Below, one piece after another: positions 6,936 to 16,856 of a DNA stretch of 64,000 nt. How positions within the stretch are numbered: the stretch's first letter is position 1; the number at the start of each line of letters is the position of its first letter. Made by a program: the position numbers and the translations under genes. The DNA is taken from the NCBI RefSeq assembly GCF_003315635.1, contig NZ_PDCG01000002.1:62001-126000 (forward strand). The letters are read 5' to 3'. The notes under the pieces were generated by a model. The model had not been told where the DNA came from and did not search any database. It saw only the letters and a program-made list of their open reading frames with translations. This DNA is from Bifidobacterium aemilianum (GTDB taxonomy: Bacteria > Actinomycetota > Actinomycetes > Actinomycetales > Bifidobacteriaceae).

Positions 6936-9566
6936 TCAGTCAACACCGCAATAGGAGACGATGTCACGGTTAATAAGGTCCACAGCCTCCCTGCCCCTCT
7001 TGGAGAGCTCGGAATGCGACTCCCCCAGGTAGGTCACGGCCACCGAAAGCTGCTGGAGCAGGTCCACCAGGCGCTTGGCGGTACGAACAAAATCACCACC
7101 GGTCAGTTCGCTGTCCTCAAGAACGGCGGATAGACAATCTCCCTGGGCCCAGTTGAAAATGACATCGGCAACACCAAAATCGGGTGGATCCAAGCTCGGC
7201 AGACCCATGCGATCACGCATCTGATCAATTTTCTGAGCCAGGGCCTTGAGGCTTCCTGACGCCTTGGCGATTCTCCCCTTGATTCCACCTGGGTAGTGGC
7301 GTGGTTCGCCATCGCCTCCCCTACGGGCCTGATATACGAATCCTGACAGGACCGCGGCCAGTTGGCCGGCATCCAGGCCGTCCAGGAACCCATTGCAGAT
7401 GGCCTGGGCCAGTGTCAGGTCACGTTCGGTGTAGAGCCTGCGCAGGAGCTGCCCTCGTTCAGTGAGCAGATAGTCGGTACCCTCCTGGTCGGCAGGGACA
7501 TGGAGATAGTCCAATGATTGAAGTATCTGGCAGATCACGTCAAACTGCCGGGCCACGGAACTCGTCCGGGTATGATAGCGGTCTTCAGCGCTATGGAGCT
7601 CACGCAGTTCCCGAACCCAGCGCTGACCCCATTTCAGGTGCTGGTTGAAATCAGGGCACTGGTGGCAGGGGTGAACCCTCTCCTGGGCCCTCAGGTCGCT
7701 GATCTCCAAGTCCAACCGATGGAAGGCCTCCTTGCGTAGTTCCTCGCTGCGGAAGACGGTGTTCTTGAGTCTTTTCCGCTCACCCTTCTGAGCATCCGCC
7801 AGGCGCATACGCAGGGACATCAGCGAGGCGAAATCGCCGAATTCGCAGGCGAATGACTGCTCGTAGCCCGCCAGGGCCTGCCTCAAGCTGTCGATACGGT
7901 CCTTCAGGTGTTCCACTGAGCTATTGGCCTCCCACTGGGCGAAGGAATGATCCAGAATGATCCTGGCTGAATCATAATCATGGGAGTTCAACATGTTGAC
8001 TGCCATGTTGAAGGTCGTCTTGAAGGATGAATGCAGGGGGTAGACGCGCTTGCTGGATAGGGCTGCCAGGGCCGGGGGCTGGAAGCCCCGGTGGTCCACG
8101 ACGATGGCATGGCCTATGGTGTCGATACCCCGGCGGCCCGCCCTTCCGGTCAGCTGGGTGTACTCCCCCGCCGTCAGCGGGACATGGCCGCTACCGTCGA
8201 ACTTCTCCAGCTTTTCGACGATTACGCTGCGGGCCGGCATGTTGATGCCCAGGGCAAGGGTTTCGGTGGCAAATACCATCTTGACCAGCCCCTCCTCAAA
8301 CAGTCGTTCGACTATCTGGCGGTAGAGGGCGACCATGCCAGCATGGTGGGGGGCGAACCCCTGCTCCAGGGCGAACCGGAAGTCAGCGAACCGCAAGGTG
8401 CGCAGGTCGTCATGGGAGAGCTGTCCCAGGCTCATCTCATCGACGATATGTCGGATTCTGGCCTGCTCTTCGCCATTTGTCAGACACAGACCCGCCCTGA
8501 TGCACTGCTCCACAGCCTGGTCACAGCCCATACGGGAGAAGATGAAGTAGATGCCCGGCAGCATATCTAGAAAGTACAGTTCATCGACCACGGCCCAACG
8601 TTGGGGAATATAGCGCTGGATTGCCCCCGCTTGGGAGGGCCTGCCCTGCCTGTCCCCTCCCCTGCGTCTGTCAGTCTTGCCGCTCCGTCCCTGAAGTCGC
8701 CGTTGAGCCCGACGGTCAAGTTGCTCCAGGCGCTGGACCAGTGCTGGATTGAGCCGCTTCTTGGGCCTGGCCTTGGACTCACGCTGGTAGAGGTCCACCA
8801 GTTCCGGTTCTGCTTCCACGTCAGCTTGCAGAAGCACATGTTGTACGAGGGTGACAGGTCGTTGCTCGGAGACGATTAGGCTGGTCTTGCCTCTGACCGA
8901 CTCGATCCAATCGGAGAAATCCTCCACGTTGGAGACGGTCGCCGACAGGCCCACTATCTTGACCGTACGGGGCAGGCCAATGATGACTTCCTCCCAGACC
9001 GGTCCGCGGAAACGGTCGGCCAGGTAGTGGACCTCGTCAAGGATGACGAAACGCAGGGAATCCAAGGTGCTGGAATGCTCATAGAGCATGTTCCTCAAGA
9101 CCTCAGTCGTCATGACGACAATGTTGGCCTCGGAATTGATCGAGGTGTCGCCGGTCAGAAGCCCAACCTGGTCGGCGCCATAGGTAGCCACCAGATCATG
9201 GTATTTCTGATTGCTCAAGGCCTTGATAGGTGTGGTGTAGAAGGCCTTGACATTCTGCTGCTGGGCCAGGTAGATGGCGAAGTCTGCAACGACCGTCTTC
9301 CCTGCTCCGGTGGGAGCCGCCACCAAGAGATTGTTGCCTGATTCCAGGGCCTTGTTGGCTTCGATCTGAAAGGGGTCCAAATCAAAGGAAAGTGACCTGG
9401 CAAAGGCTGCTGCGGCTGTGCTCTGCTCGTACTGTCGTTCCTTGAAGGCTGAGTAACGCTGAGCCGGCGATGACTGCTCCCCTGCCTCCTTGTCTGGGGT
9501 CGAAGGACTGTTCCTCGCGCTTGAATGCTGACGGTGTCGAGTCATAATGGCTGCCTGCCTGCTCAT
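6936..9566 (-). CDS. helY: Ski2/Mtr4-like DEAD/DEAH RNA helicase
   Basis: About 876 residues. Superfamily 2 helicase core: AAPTGAGKTVV (Walker A), LDEVHYLADR (DEVH motif II), GLSATVSN (motif III) and QLTGRAGRRGID (motif VI), then a long C-terminal Ski2-like region with CHQCPDF. It matches actinobacterial HelY, presumed to unwind structured RNA. The start is uncertain: the frame stays open to a GTG at 9656, with ATGs at 9617, 9566 and 9545, none with ideal ribosome-binding spacing. TATATATA near 9632-9640 is AT-rich and could be promoter DNA, favouring a start at or downstream of 9617. Confidence 0.93.
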   Translation of the reverse strand: MSRQAAIMTRHRQHSSARNSPSTPDKEAGEQSSPAQRYSAFKERQYEQSTAAAAFARSLSFDLDPFQIEANKALESGNNLLVAAPTGAGKTVVADFAIYLAQQQNVKAFYTTPIKALSNQKYHDLVATYGADQVGLLTGDTSINSEANIVVMTTEVLRNMLYEHSSTLDSLRFVILDEVHYLADRFRGPVWEEVIIGLPRTVKIVGLSATVSNVEDFSDWIESVRGKTSLIVSEQRPVTLVQHVLLQADVEAEPELVDLYQRESKARPKKRLNPALVQRLEQLDRRAQRRLQGRSGKTDRRRGGDRQGRPSQAGAIQRYIPQRWAVVDELYFLDMLPGIYFIFSRMGCDQAVEQCIRAGLCLTNGEEQARIRHIVDEMSLGQLSHDDLRTLRFADFRFALEQGFAPHHAGMVALYRQIVERLFEEGLVKMVFATETLALGINMPARSVIVEKLEKFDGSGHVPLTAGEYTQLTGRAGRRGIDTIGHAIVVDHRGFQPPALAALSSKRVYPLHSSFKTTFNMAVNMLNSHDYDSARIILDHSFAQWEANSSVEHLKDRIDSLRQALAGYEQSFACEFGDFASLMSLRMRLADAQKGERKRLKNTVFRSEELRKEAFHRLDLEISDLRAQERVHPCHQCPDFNQHLKWGQRWVRELRELHSAEDRYHTRTSSVARQFDVICQILQSLDYLHVPADQEGTDYLLTERGQLLRRLYTERDLTLAQAICNGFLDGLDAGQLAAVLSGFVYQARRGGDGEPRHYPGGIKGRIAKASGSLKALAQKIDQMRDRMGLPSLDPPDFGVADVIFNWAQGDCLSAVLEDSELTGGDFVRTAKRLVDLLQQLSVAVTYLGESHSELSKRGREAVDLINRDIVSYCGVD

Positions 9567-9725
9567 TCCTATCTTACTGCTAGTGAAGATGTCTGTCAGA
9601 GGGATTGTCCGTTCCATTCTTCCTTGACCTATATATATCTGTCTTGGCCTATGCACGATGTTCGGATGCGCTGGCTGGGAAGCAACACAAGCCGGACGGC
9701 CGGGAATGGCTGACCCTCTGAAAAG

Positions 9726-10040
9726 CTATTCGTTGAAGGATCTCCAACGTCCCCAAATCTGTGCATGCCGGGTCCTGCGTGAGGCTTTGCGCTCCTCGAT
9801 GCCGACATGGGCCTTGCTGTAGCGGCCGCTGGCGTAGGAAAGGGGTTCGGTGAAGACAACAGGCTCCTGCTCTTCGCCATTGGCCTCCATGCTATCAAGC
9901 TGCCTATGGCTGGAGATGACCTGCATGAGGCCGGCAAGCTTGTGGAGGGCCTTGGTCCCATGGATTCCGGCATATATGATGCCTGCCAGCAGCATGACGA
10001 CCATGAAGATCGCCAGCAATAACCATATCCACCAGGGCAT
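9726..10040 (-). CDS. hypothetical single-pass membrane protein
   Basis: 104 residues. One N-terminal hydrophobic helix (WIWLLLAIFMVVMLLAGIIY) is followed by a soluble, basic tail ending in RRTRHAQIWGRWRSF. The GGGAGGAACCA ribosome-binding site directly upstream supports the start. It lies 12 bases downstream of pafBC on the same strand and is probably co-transcribed with it. I do not recognise the family. Confidence 0.7.
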   Translation of the reverse strand: MPWWIWLLLAIFMVVMLLAGIIYAGIHGTKALHKLAGLMQVISSHRQLDSMEANGEEQEPVVFTEPLSYASGRYSKAHVGIEERKASRRTRHAQIWGRWRSFNE

Positions 10041-10052
10041 TGGTTCCTCCCT

Positions 10053-12089
10053 CTATAGGTTGGTCTGTTCCGGATGGGAGTCCTCAGCGACACATGGGCT
10101 TGTGCTGTCTGCACTAGCAGGCTCATCCCCCGGGAAGGCTATCGATCCCTCAAACTCACGGGGTTCACGGTCCTTCCTGTTGACAGCCTCCACGCTCAGT
10201 TCGCGTTCGGCCCTGGCTATCATCATCAGTCGTAAGGTGTCGGGCGCCACGGCGGTGATGTGGCGGGCGTGTGCGATGCAGAAGCCCACGAACCAGGAAT
10301 CAGAGGACACTACCAGGTGGACCTTCTCTCCCTGTCCACAGAGTTCCACCCTGGCACCGGTAAGGGTCTTGATGAAGGCAAGGCCCGGTTGATCGGTGAT
10401 GAAGACCGCCTGGGTGCCATTGTCGAAGCTCCACTTCCGCAGCTCCCCGACTGGTACATCGGGAATATCGATCTTCCTGGTCGCTTGGACAATCTGTGCG
10501 TCCTCAATGCGCGAGAGCCGCAGAACCTGCCAGATTCTAGGCTTACCGGTCACCTTGTCTATGGTTGTGTCTGTGACGACCAGCTTCGCCTTGTCTTTCG
10601 GGGCGCCCTTGGCGACATCCGTCCATACGGCCGCGTAATAGACACCTTCATCGACAAAAATCTTGGCCGGGGCCACCAGCCTGCGGCGGGTGCGGCCGGC
10701 ACCGTCAGTGTACTCCATATCAAGCAGGGCATTGGTGGAGATGGCCTGGCTCACCACGGAGAAGGACCGGGGCTCAGCCTCGTAGCCTGTCAGGCTCAAC
10801 CAGGGGGTCTCCCCCGGCTCGACGTGCTGGCGAAGACGGGTGTAGAGCGACTGGGCTTGTGACCGCTGTTCATCGGGCAACAGGGAGGAGTGGGCCAAGT
10901 AGGAGACGGAGGCCGTCAACATGCTGAGGTACTGCTGGGATATGCCGGCGAGCCTCTCCAGACCAAGGGAATTGGTCGCAGAGACGATATTCTCCGAATC
11001 CAGGAGGGACCAGTCGATGTCGAAGAACTGGCTGCCTGCCATCTCCCCATCATCCGAGACGGTGGTCAACGTATTGATGTCCTTGCGAATGGCGTTGACG
11101 TACTTCCTCATCTCATCGTCGGAGCGGGGCTCACCAATGAAGCGTTCGGCCAGCTCCTCGAGGGAATACTCCTCCCCCAAGTGGGCGGAAAGGAAGAGCA
11201 GCATCCTCAGTCGGCGGTCCACCTCACTGCCGGTCTGGAAAGCCGAGGAGCTTTTCTTGGGGCGGCCCTTGTGGGAGCCATCGGCTCCTTCGCCGGACAC
11301 CTGCCGTTTGCTGATGGGCTCGGTGACGACCGTCGCCTCCGCTGCCTGGTGGGACTCGTCGGCCAGAGCGAATTTGCTGGCGGCCACCAGCCTGCGATGA
11401 AGGGCATCGGCTGCCTCACGGGGGCTGATGACGGAGGCACCGGGGTGCTCGAGCACGTATAAGGCCAAATCGTCAGCGTCCGTGTATGCCACGTTCAGAT
11501 GTTCGCCATCCACGTCGACCGTGGCAGCGAAGCGACGGGAATCAATGACCTTGACCAGCTCGTCGGGAATCGGCTGGTTGACCAGACCGGGGGCGATGGA
11601 GTCCAGGCCCAGCCCGGGGGCGGGTGTCTGGGGAACCCTGGGAATGGTGCGGGGCAGGTGGCGCTTTTGGGGCTCGCTGTCCCTGGAGGATATGGTCATG
11701 GACCTGGCCAGATAGTTGGCCGCAGCTAGGACCGGCAGATCATCGGCTTCAAACCGCAGGCGAACCCTGGGTTCATCTCCCAGCTGCAGGCGGTAGGAGG
11801 CGAAGTCCTGGCCCTCGGATTTGGAGGAATACTCGGGCTGACGCGATTCAATGGCGATGCCCATGGCGGCGAGCTTGGCACGGTCACGCTGAAACTGCTT
11901 GGCGAAAGCGGCCTTGGCTGCCTGGTCCGACAATTCACCGTAGGAGTCGGCGTAGGCCTTGACCCGTTGGGCTATCTGCCGGGAGGTCAGCCATTGCGGG
12001 AAAGCGGATGACAAGACGGCTAATACATCAAGCTCATGCTTGCCCCACTTGTCGGAAAAACGACGTCTCCCGTTACTTCCCTCTGCCAT
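10053..12089 (-). CDS. pafBC: PafB-PafC fusion, WYL-domain transcription activator
   Basis: 678 residues, corresponding to PafB and PafC joined in one chain. Each half has an N-terminal winged helix (KHELDVLAVLSSAF; DRRLRMLLFLSAHLGEEY) followed by a WYL-type domain, ending with a WCX-like region (KWSFDNGTQAVFITD). In mycobacteria the PafBC heterodimer activates the RecA/LexA-independent DNA-damage response. The join lies near residues 270-290, in a low-complexity linker. The start has GAGGACTA upstream. A perfect palindrome at 12175-12190 is a candidate operator. Confidence 0.92.
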   Translation of the reverse strand: MAEGSNGRRRFSDKWGKHELDVLAVLSSAFPQWLTSRQIAQRVKAYADSYGELSDQAAKAAFAKQFQRDRAKLAAMGIAIESRQPEYSSKSEGQDFASYRLQLGDEPRVRLRFEADDLPVLAAANYLARSMTISSRDSEPQKRHLPRTIPRVPQTPAPGLGLDSIAPGLVNQPIPDELVKVIDSRRFAATVDVDGEHLNVAYTDADDLALYVLEHPGASVISPREAADALHRRLVAASKFALADESHQAAEATVVTEPISKRQVSGEGADGSHKGRPKKSSSAFQTGSEVDRRLRMLLFLSAHLGEEYSLEELAERFIGEPRSDDEMRKYVNAIRKDINTLTTVSDDGEMAGSQFFDIDWSLLDSENIVSATNSLGLERLAGISQQYLSMLTASVSYLAHSSLLPDEQRSQAQSLYTRLRQHVEPGETPWLSLTGYEAEPRSFSVVSQAISTNALLDMEYTDGAGRTRRRLVAPAKIFVDEGVYYAAVWTDVAKGAPKDKAKLVVTDTTIDKVTGKPRIWQVLRLSRIEDAQIVQATRKIDIPDVPVGELRKWSFDNGTQAVFITDQPGLAFIKTLTGARVELCGQGEKVHLVVSSDSWFVGFCIAHARHITAVAPDTLRLMMIARAERELSVEAVNRKDREPREFEGSIAFPGDEPASADSTSPCVAEDSHPEQTNL

Positions 12090-12174
12090 TAGTCCTCACG
12101 TATCGTTATCGTTTTTATAAGTGTGCGGGTTATCCGTCACCATCACTCTATATTAGATGGTTTCGTCATGCGTG

Positions 12175-12190
12175 TTGTCAAATTTGACAA
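12175..12190. promoter_or_regulatory. perfect 16-bp palindrome upstream of pafBC
   Basis: TTGTCAAATTTGACAA is its own reverse complement. It lies 86 bases upstream of the pafBC start and just after the uridylyltransferase stop. Its minus-strand TTGACA could serve as a -35 element, with TAATAT about 20 bases downstream. It is a plausible operator for autoregulation or for another regulator. No protein assignment is possible from sequence alone. Confidence 0.45.
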
Positions 12191-12232
12191 AATCAGCGTT
12201 TTTCCTTGACCAGCTGAATCGCCGTCCCTCAC

Positions 12233-13723
12233 CTAGAGCCAGTCGTCCGGTTCAATGCCCTGTGGACCCACGAATTCGCCACGGGGCACATAGGCCGAAC
12301 TCCCCTGGTCCTCCAATCGGGCGTCCGAGTACATGCTCACATCCTGCCCAAAGGTCCAATCCCCCTTGACGACCACGGAATTTGCCGCAGCCAAAGACGG
12401 CACCGAGTAGGGGAAGCGTTCATCGAAGTCCTGGATGAAGCGATAGTAGCGGGGATCGAGGTCCACCTGGGGGAAGATATAGTTGCCGTCCACCATCTCG
12501 TAGGAGTCGGTCAGGTGGAAGCGGTCGGAGCGCATGATGAAGAGGTCGTTGGTGGTCTTGACCGGCAGGAAGCGCATACGATCGACCTGGACGCAAGTGG
12601 CATCATCGAAGAGACTGATGGCCGCCCCCATGGCGGTCTCCAGCTGGACGACCTCCGGGCTGTCGGGATCGGTGGGGTCAATGGTCTTGTAGTTGCAGAT
12701 GACCGGCAGGGGCAGAACCCCCTGATACTGCTCGAGCTTGGCCTTGAGGGCATCAATGCGAACCCAGATGCTGTTGGTGTTGAAGTAGGGGTGCTTGTCG
12801 ATGTTTTCGGCGCTGGCCATATCCTCCTGGGCGACCTGGGTCATCTCCCTGAGTCTGAGGCGGCCTGTCTTCCTGTCGCGCACCAGGTGGCCACCCTTGC
12901 GGTCGGCGGCTGTGCGCACGGCGACCTCCGCCATGAAGGAGGAACCGGTGTTCTCGAAGTGCTGGGCCAGGGTTCGCGAGGGCCTGGCGCCAAGATTGTC
13001 AGAGTTGGAGATGAACAGGTAGCTGAAGCCATGCTCCTGGAGGACGTCAAGCAGGCCCGACTCCCAGATGGTCGAATAGAGGTCGCCATGGCCAGGTGGA
13101 CACCATTCCAGCTCAGCTTCGGCCGGCCATGAGACAGGCCTGCCGGTCTTGGGGTCAATCTTGGGTTCCTGATGTTGGATGATCTCCCGGGGAATCTCTG
13201 TTTGTCTGAACTTTCGCTTGGAACGCAGAACCTTCATGGTCTCCTCGGAGGTACGGAAGGAGTTCATGAACACCAGGGGCAGAGGGACCCCCAGCCTGGC
13301 CCTGGCTGTGATGACCTGGCCGAGGATGATGTCGATGAACCGCATCTGCCTGGCCTTGTGGCGGCGGATGGGAAGCAGGGACTTGGGGCCGGCAAGCCCC
13401 ATGGAGGTTCCCAACCCCCCATTGAGTTTGAGGAAGGCGGTCTTGGCGAAGGCATCCACGGCCTTGTCATGGTCGATGGTCTCGTATACCTCATGAAAAC
13501 TGGGAACGCCAGTCAAGGGCTCCACGTCATCTTCCCTGATCACTCCCCCATCGGTCGACTCGCTCCACACCCGGTAGAGTCGCTCAAATTGCGCTATGGC
13601 CATGTCACTCATTCCGGCTTCCCGCATCTTCGCGGCTGCACATTCAAAGCTGTCGGTCACGTCCAACCCTTCCCTACGGTAGCAGTGCACGTCATCCAGT
13701 CTGTCAATGGGTGACGTGGTCAT
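12233..13723 (-). CDS. UTP-glucose-1-phosphate uridylyltransferase, UDPGP family
   Basis: 496 residues, eukaryotic-type UDPGP family rather than GalU. It makes UDP-glucose (and in bifidobacteria often serves the galactose/lacto-N-biose pathway). The nucleotide-binding loop is KLNGGLGTSMGLAGPKSL near residue 100, and the FISNSDNLGA segment follows. A GTG five codons upstream (13738) is possible, but ATG at 13723 has GGAAG eight bases upstream. Single gene between tRNA-Pro (opposite strand) and pafBC. Confidence 0.94.
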   Translation of the reverse strand: MTTSPIDRLDDVHCYRREGLDVTDSFECAAAKMREAGMSDMAIAQFERLYRVWSESTDGGVIREDDVEPLTGVPSFHEVYETIDHDKAVDAFAKTAFLKLNGGLGTSMGLAGPKSLLPIRRHKARQMRFIDIILGQVITARARLGVPLPLVFMNSFRTSEETMKVLRSKRKFRQTEIPREIIQHQEPKIDPKTGRPVSWPAEAELEWCPPGHGDLYSTIWESGLLDVLQEHGFSYLFISNSDNLGARPSRTLAQHFENTGSSFMAEVAVRTAADRKGGHLVRDRKTGRLRLREMTQVAQEDMASAENIDKHPYFNTNSIWVRIDALKAKLEQYQGVLPLPVICNYKTIDPTDPDSPEVVQLETAMGAAISLFDDATCVQVDRMRFLPVKTTNDLFIMRSDRFHLTDSYEMVDGNYIFPQVDLDPRYYRFIQDFDERFPYSVPSLAAANSVVVKGDWTFGQDVSMYSDARLEDQGSSAYVPRGEFVGPQGIEPDDWL

Positions 13724-13913
13724 TGTACCGTCTTCCACCAGCCGCCGGGTTAGGAGGTGACATTATCCAGATTATCGACACCTTGAAAGGACCCTCCTGC
13801 CGGCGACTGCTTTGGCTGCTACGTTCGCACAATGCCTGAAACAGGCCATGACGCGCCGAGTGGCCTGATTCGCGGCTTTGTGGTAACTTATCTTCTTGGT
13901 GCTAGTCACTGTT

Positions 13914-13996
<83 letters not shown>

Positions 13997-14011
<15 letters not shown>

Positions 14012-14030
14012 TTCGCCCCTTGGATTTGTT
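13997..14030 (+). terminator. terminator hairpin after tRNA-Pro
   Basis: Fifteen perfect base pairs, from 13997-14011 to 14016-14030, closed by a TTCG tetraloop, begin nine bases after the tRNA. The distal arm ends in TTGTT, and no separate long T-run follows. Confidence 0.75.
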
Positions 14031-14218
14031 GTATGCCCCGAATCGGGCACAATTCGGCTCATCCGGTCGCACTGTATGCGGCGGATTAAGGCCGCTACAT
14101 CCTCAGGACGGTATCTTACCAGTCTCCCTATATGCACTACGGAAACTCGATTTCTGCGCCCTCCAGGCGTTCAGGATGCTCACCTGTACCACCAGGATCT
14201 CGGGGTTATAGGATCTTT

Positions 14219-15552
14219 TGTGTGGATTTAGACTGTGGGTCTGGTTTATTGGGCGTGGCCTTTTCTGGTTGAGATTCCTGGTTCCCATGTCTGGTCCTGT
14301 TCGGGCAGTTCGGTGTTGTCGGGGATGGCGGTGCCGTAGCTTTCGGGCTCGCCCGTCTCCTGTCCGCTCTTCTTATTCCGGCGCCGGTGGTGGCTGGTGG
14401 TGTTCGTCCCTGTTCAGGCTGGTGGGGTCGGGGGTCGCGCTCTTCATGTAGCACCGCCATTCGCACGCGCGTCTCATGTGTTCCTCGGGCAGTCCGTGGT
14501 GCTGCAGGAGCGTGCGTTTGATGGGTGAGTTGACCCCTCCCTCCAGCCGGTTGGTGGTGCGCTCCACCGGCCCGCCTTGGGTGAGTTCTGGTTCCAGGAA
14601 GGCGAAGAGCCGGCCGGTTCGGAAGAGGTGTTCGAGCCGCCGGTAGCAGCGGCGCGGCTCCTGGTGGGTCCACCACCAGGAGCCGCTTGCGGCCTTGGGG
14701 TCATGGGGGTCGTCCTTGGCCAGGGTGCGTTCGTTGATGAAGTCCCTCCACCGCTCGTGCCAGGCGTTGAGGGCCTCGCCCCAACGGATCGCCCCCTCAG
14801 GGTCGTGGACCCGGGTGAGCCGGTCCGAGAGCTTCTTGAGTTCCCTGCCGGCCTCCAGTCGCGGCCTGAGCGTCAGGTCGGTCCTGGTGTTGCGTTGCAC
14901 GTGCACCAGGCAACGTTGGATGCGCGTGGACGGCCAGACGGCGGCGCAGGCCTTCTCCACGCCCCGCAGCCCATCGGTGATGAGCACGTCGGGTTGGGCG
15001 ATGCGGCTGAACAGGGCCGTGTAGGCCGCGCTGTTCTCGTGATGGCACCACTGCCAGTCGATGACCTGGCCCGTCTCCCCGTCGATGGCGATGACCAGGC
15101 ACCAGCCGTGGGCCATGTAGGTGCCGTCGGCCATGAGGTGTGGTGGACGACCCCGTCGGGTTCGATGGCCGGTCTGATGTTCCAGCACCAGCCGACCCGT
15201 TTGCGAAATGCCCGTGCCCCCATGGACCCCATGTCCCACTGCGCCTTGCCGGAGAGCAGCCAGTCCAGGAACTCCTTCAACTGGGCGGCGCGCATCGCCT
15301 GCACGTTGCGGCTGGTGGTGTCCAGGCGGCATCGGTCGCACTGCCACCGTTGCCGGCCCGCACTGGTGTGCCCGTTCTTGCGCATGGGCAGCCCACACAC
15401 CGGACACCGCCTGGCCCCTCCCGATCTGCTTCTCATCCCCCAATCGAACAGGAACAGGCACCCCTACAGGACCCCTATTACCAATCCGGCTGTTAATAAC
15501 CCCTAGACACGCCTACTGCCACAAGGCCAAACCAGCATCATAATCCACACAT
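14219..15552 (-). mobile_element. IS1249-like (IS256-type) insertion sequence, degenerate
   Basis: A transposase-like gene with a frameshift lies between short inverted ends: TGTGTGGATT at about 14219-14228 and AATCCACACA at 15542-15551. I could not find a clear target-site duplication, so exact borders are approximate. The element sits between tRNA-Pro and the Abi-like gene, inside the region flanked by the tRNA repeats. The 230 bases between the tRNA terminator and the IS edge show no gene. Confidence 0.55.
14373..15436 (-). pseudogene. IS1249-family transposase, frameshifted
   Basis: The N-terminal part begins at 15436 with two CxxC pairs (CPVCGLPM, CDRC: a zinc ribbon) and reads to EPDGVVHH. 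The remainder (LMADGTYMAHGW, then QRCLVHVQRNTRTDL and RTTNRLEGGVNSPIKR) is in another frame. The shift lies near 15130-15147 in CACCACACC, where removing one AC pair would restore a single frame of about 353 residues. The DGTY...DGLRGVEKA...E pattern fits a DDE transposase of the IS256/IS1249 group. Either inactivated or, less likely, a programmed frameshift. Confidence 0.8.
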
Positions 15553-15578
15553 TTAGTTACTATAGGCCCCATAATCTT

Positions 15579-16856
15579 ATGGAAGCTACGACTCAGTCGG
15601 TCCTAGCGCTGGCGATGTCGCCCAAGCGCATGGAACCCTACGAGCAGGAGGCCCTGGCGTGGCCGAAGGTCAGTGCTGCGGACTTATACCGGTGGAACTC
15701 CCTCTTTTCTGGAGTGGCAGTCACGCAGAATTCCTTCGTCGAGATGAGTGTGCGCAATGCAATAGACAAGGCGCTTTTAGATTGGGCTCATGCCAGGGGA
15801 TATGCTGACTGGCTTGGGGAAACACCACGGGACGACTGGTTCAACGGTGATACGGGTGTTCCTCTGCAGGGAGTTCCACCTCTTATTATGATATTACTGG
15901 GCACAAATCAAATAAAGAAGATATGGAGTTCCTGCCGGAAGGTATACCGGGTATGGCAAAACGATTCCACCCACCCCAAACATGGTCAATACCCGAATAG
16001 GGACGATGCCTTTTCGCAATTAATGTTCGGCAGCTGGCAACAGTTACTGGGTCCAACTGAGTTCAAGAGCAAAGACCATGACTACATCCGCAGGGCAGTG
16101 GCTGCACGGCAACTCTGGAAAGAGGCCCTGCGGTACGCTTTCCCAGAGCTTACCCAAGGTAAGGTCAATGACCAGCACCGGGTGAAGATCCTGCTTGATG
16201 TCGATAGGATTCGCCGTCTACACAACAGGGTCTCCCACGGAGAGAATGTCCTTGGCATTCAAACGGACCAGTACCTGGATAAGATGCTCACAGTCTTGTC
16301 GGCCATCAACCACAGGATTAGCGACTGGGTCATGGACCAAACCGGCTCCACCTACCGGACAGTGGCCAAGCTGAAGTATCACCCGGTGCTGCTACAGGCA
16401 TACCAGCAAAACGACCCACTCTCCTCTGACCGGGAAATCGTGGCTTACAAGCTGACCTCCGACGGTTCCTACAGCGGGAAAGAGGTCATTGAAGCCCACC
16501 TGAAGAATGCGGAGAGCCATGAAGGCCGTACCCTTATCACTCTAGGAAAACCGCCACTAGCTAAGAACAAGTCCCTCATCAGGAGCATCCTTCTCGTTGA
16601 TGTTGAGGGCAAGAAGGCAGCAGTGGGTGAAATCGACGACTACGGGCATGCGGATACCAAGCAGCCGCCAGCAGGATATGCCAGGCCAGCATATGAGAAG
16701 CCCCACCAAGAGAGAACGGCCTGGTTCGCGGTGAAGAACCTATATGAAGCCGACTGCCGAGATGGAAAGGTCATCGGATACAAAACCACCGATGGCCTGG
16801 CCGTACCCAGTTGCTTCACTGGACAAGTGACAATGAGATATGTCCGCCACACATAA
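15579..16856 (+). CDS. Abi-like HEPN-domain protein
   Basis: 425 residues. The N-terminal half matches the Abi (AbiD/AbiF-like) pattern: YRWNSLFSGVAV around residue 38, VEMSVRNAIDKAL, and RRLHNRVSHGENV near residues 212-224. The last contains the R-x-n-H motif of HEPN ribonucleases (Arg 212-217, His 220). The C-terminal 180 residues are not recognised and may sense or regulate. Abi proteins of this kind give phage abortive infection, presumably by cleaving RNA. Ribosome-binding site is weak, and an internal ATG (15615) is possible. Located inside the tRNA-Pro repeats. Confidence 0.7.
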   Translation: MEATTQSVLALAMSPKRMEPYEQEALAWPKVSAADLYRWNSLFSGVAVTQNSFVEMSVRNAIDKALLDWAHARGYADWLGETPRDDWFNGDTGVPLQGVPPLIMILLGTNQIKKIWSSCRKVYRVWQNDSTHPKHGQYPNRDDAFSQLMFGSWQQLLGPTEFKSKDHDYIRRAVAARQLWKEALRYAFPELTQGKVNDQHRVKILLDVDRIRRLHNRVSHGENVLGIQTDQYLDKMLTVLSAINHRISDWVMDQTGSTYRTVAKLKYHPVLLQAYQQNDPLSSDREIVAYKLTSDGSYSGKEVIEAHLKNAESHEGRTLITLGKPPLAKNKSLIRSILLVDVEGKKAAVGEIDDYGHADTKQPPAGYARPAYEKPHQERTAWFAVKNLYEADCRDGKVIGYKTTDGLAVPSCFTGQVTMRYVRHT

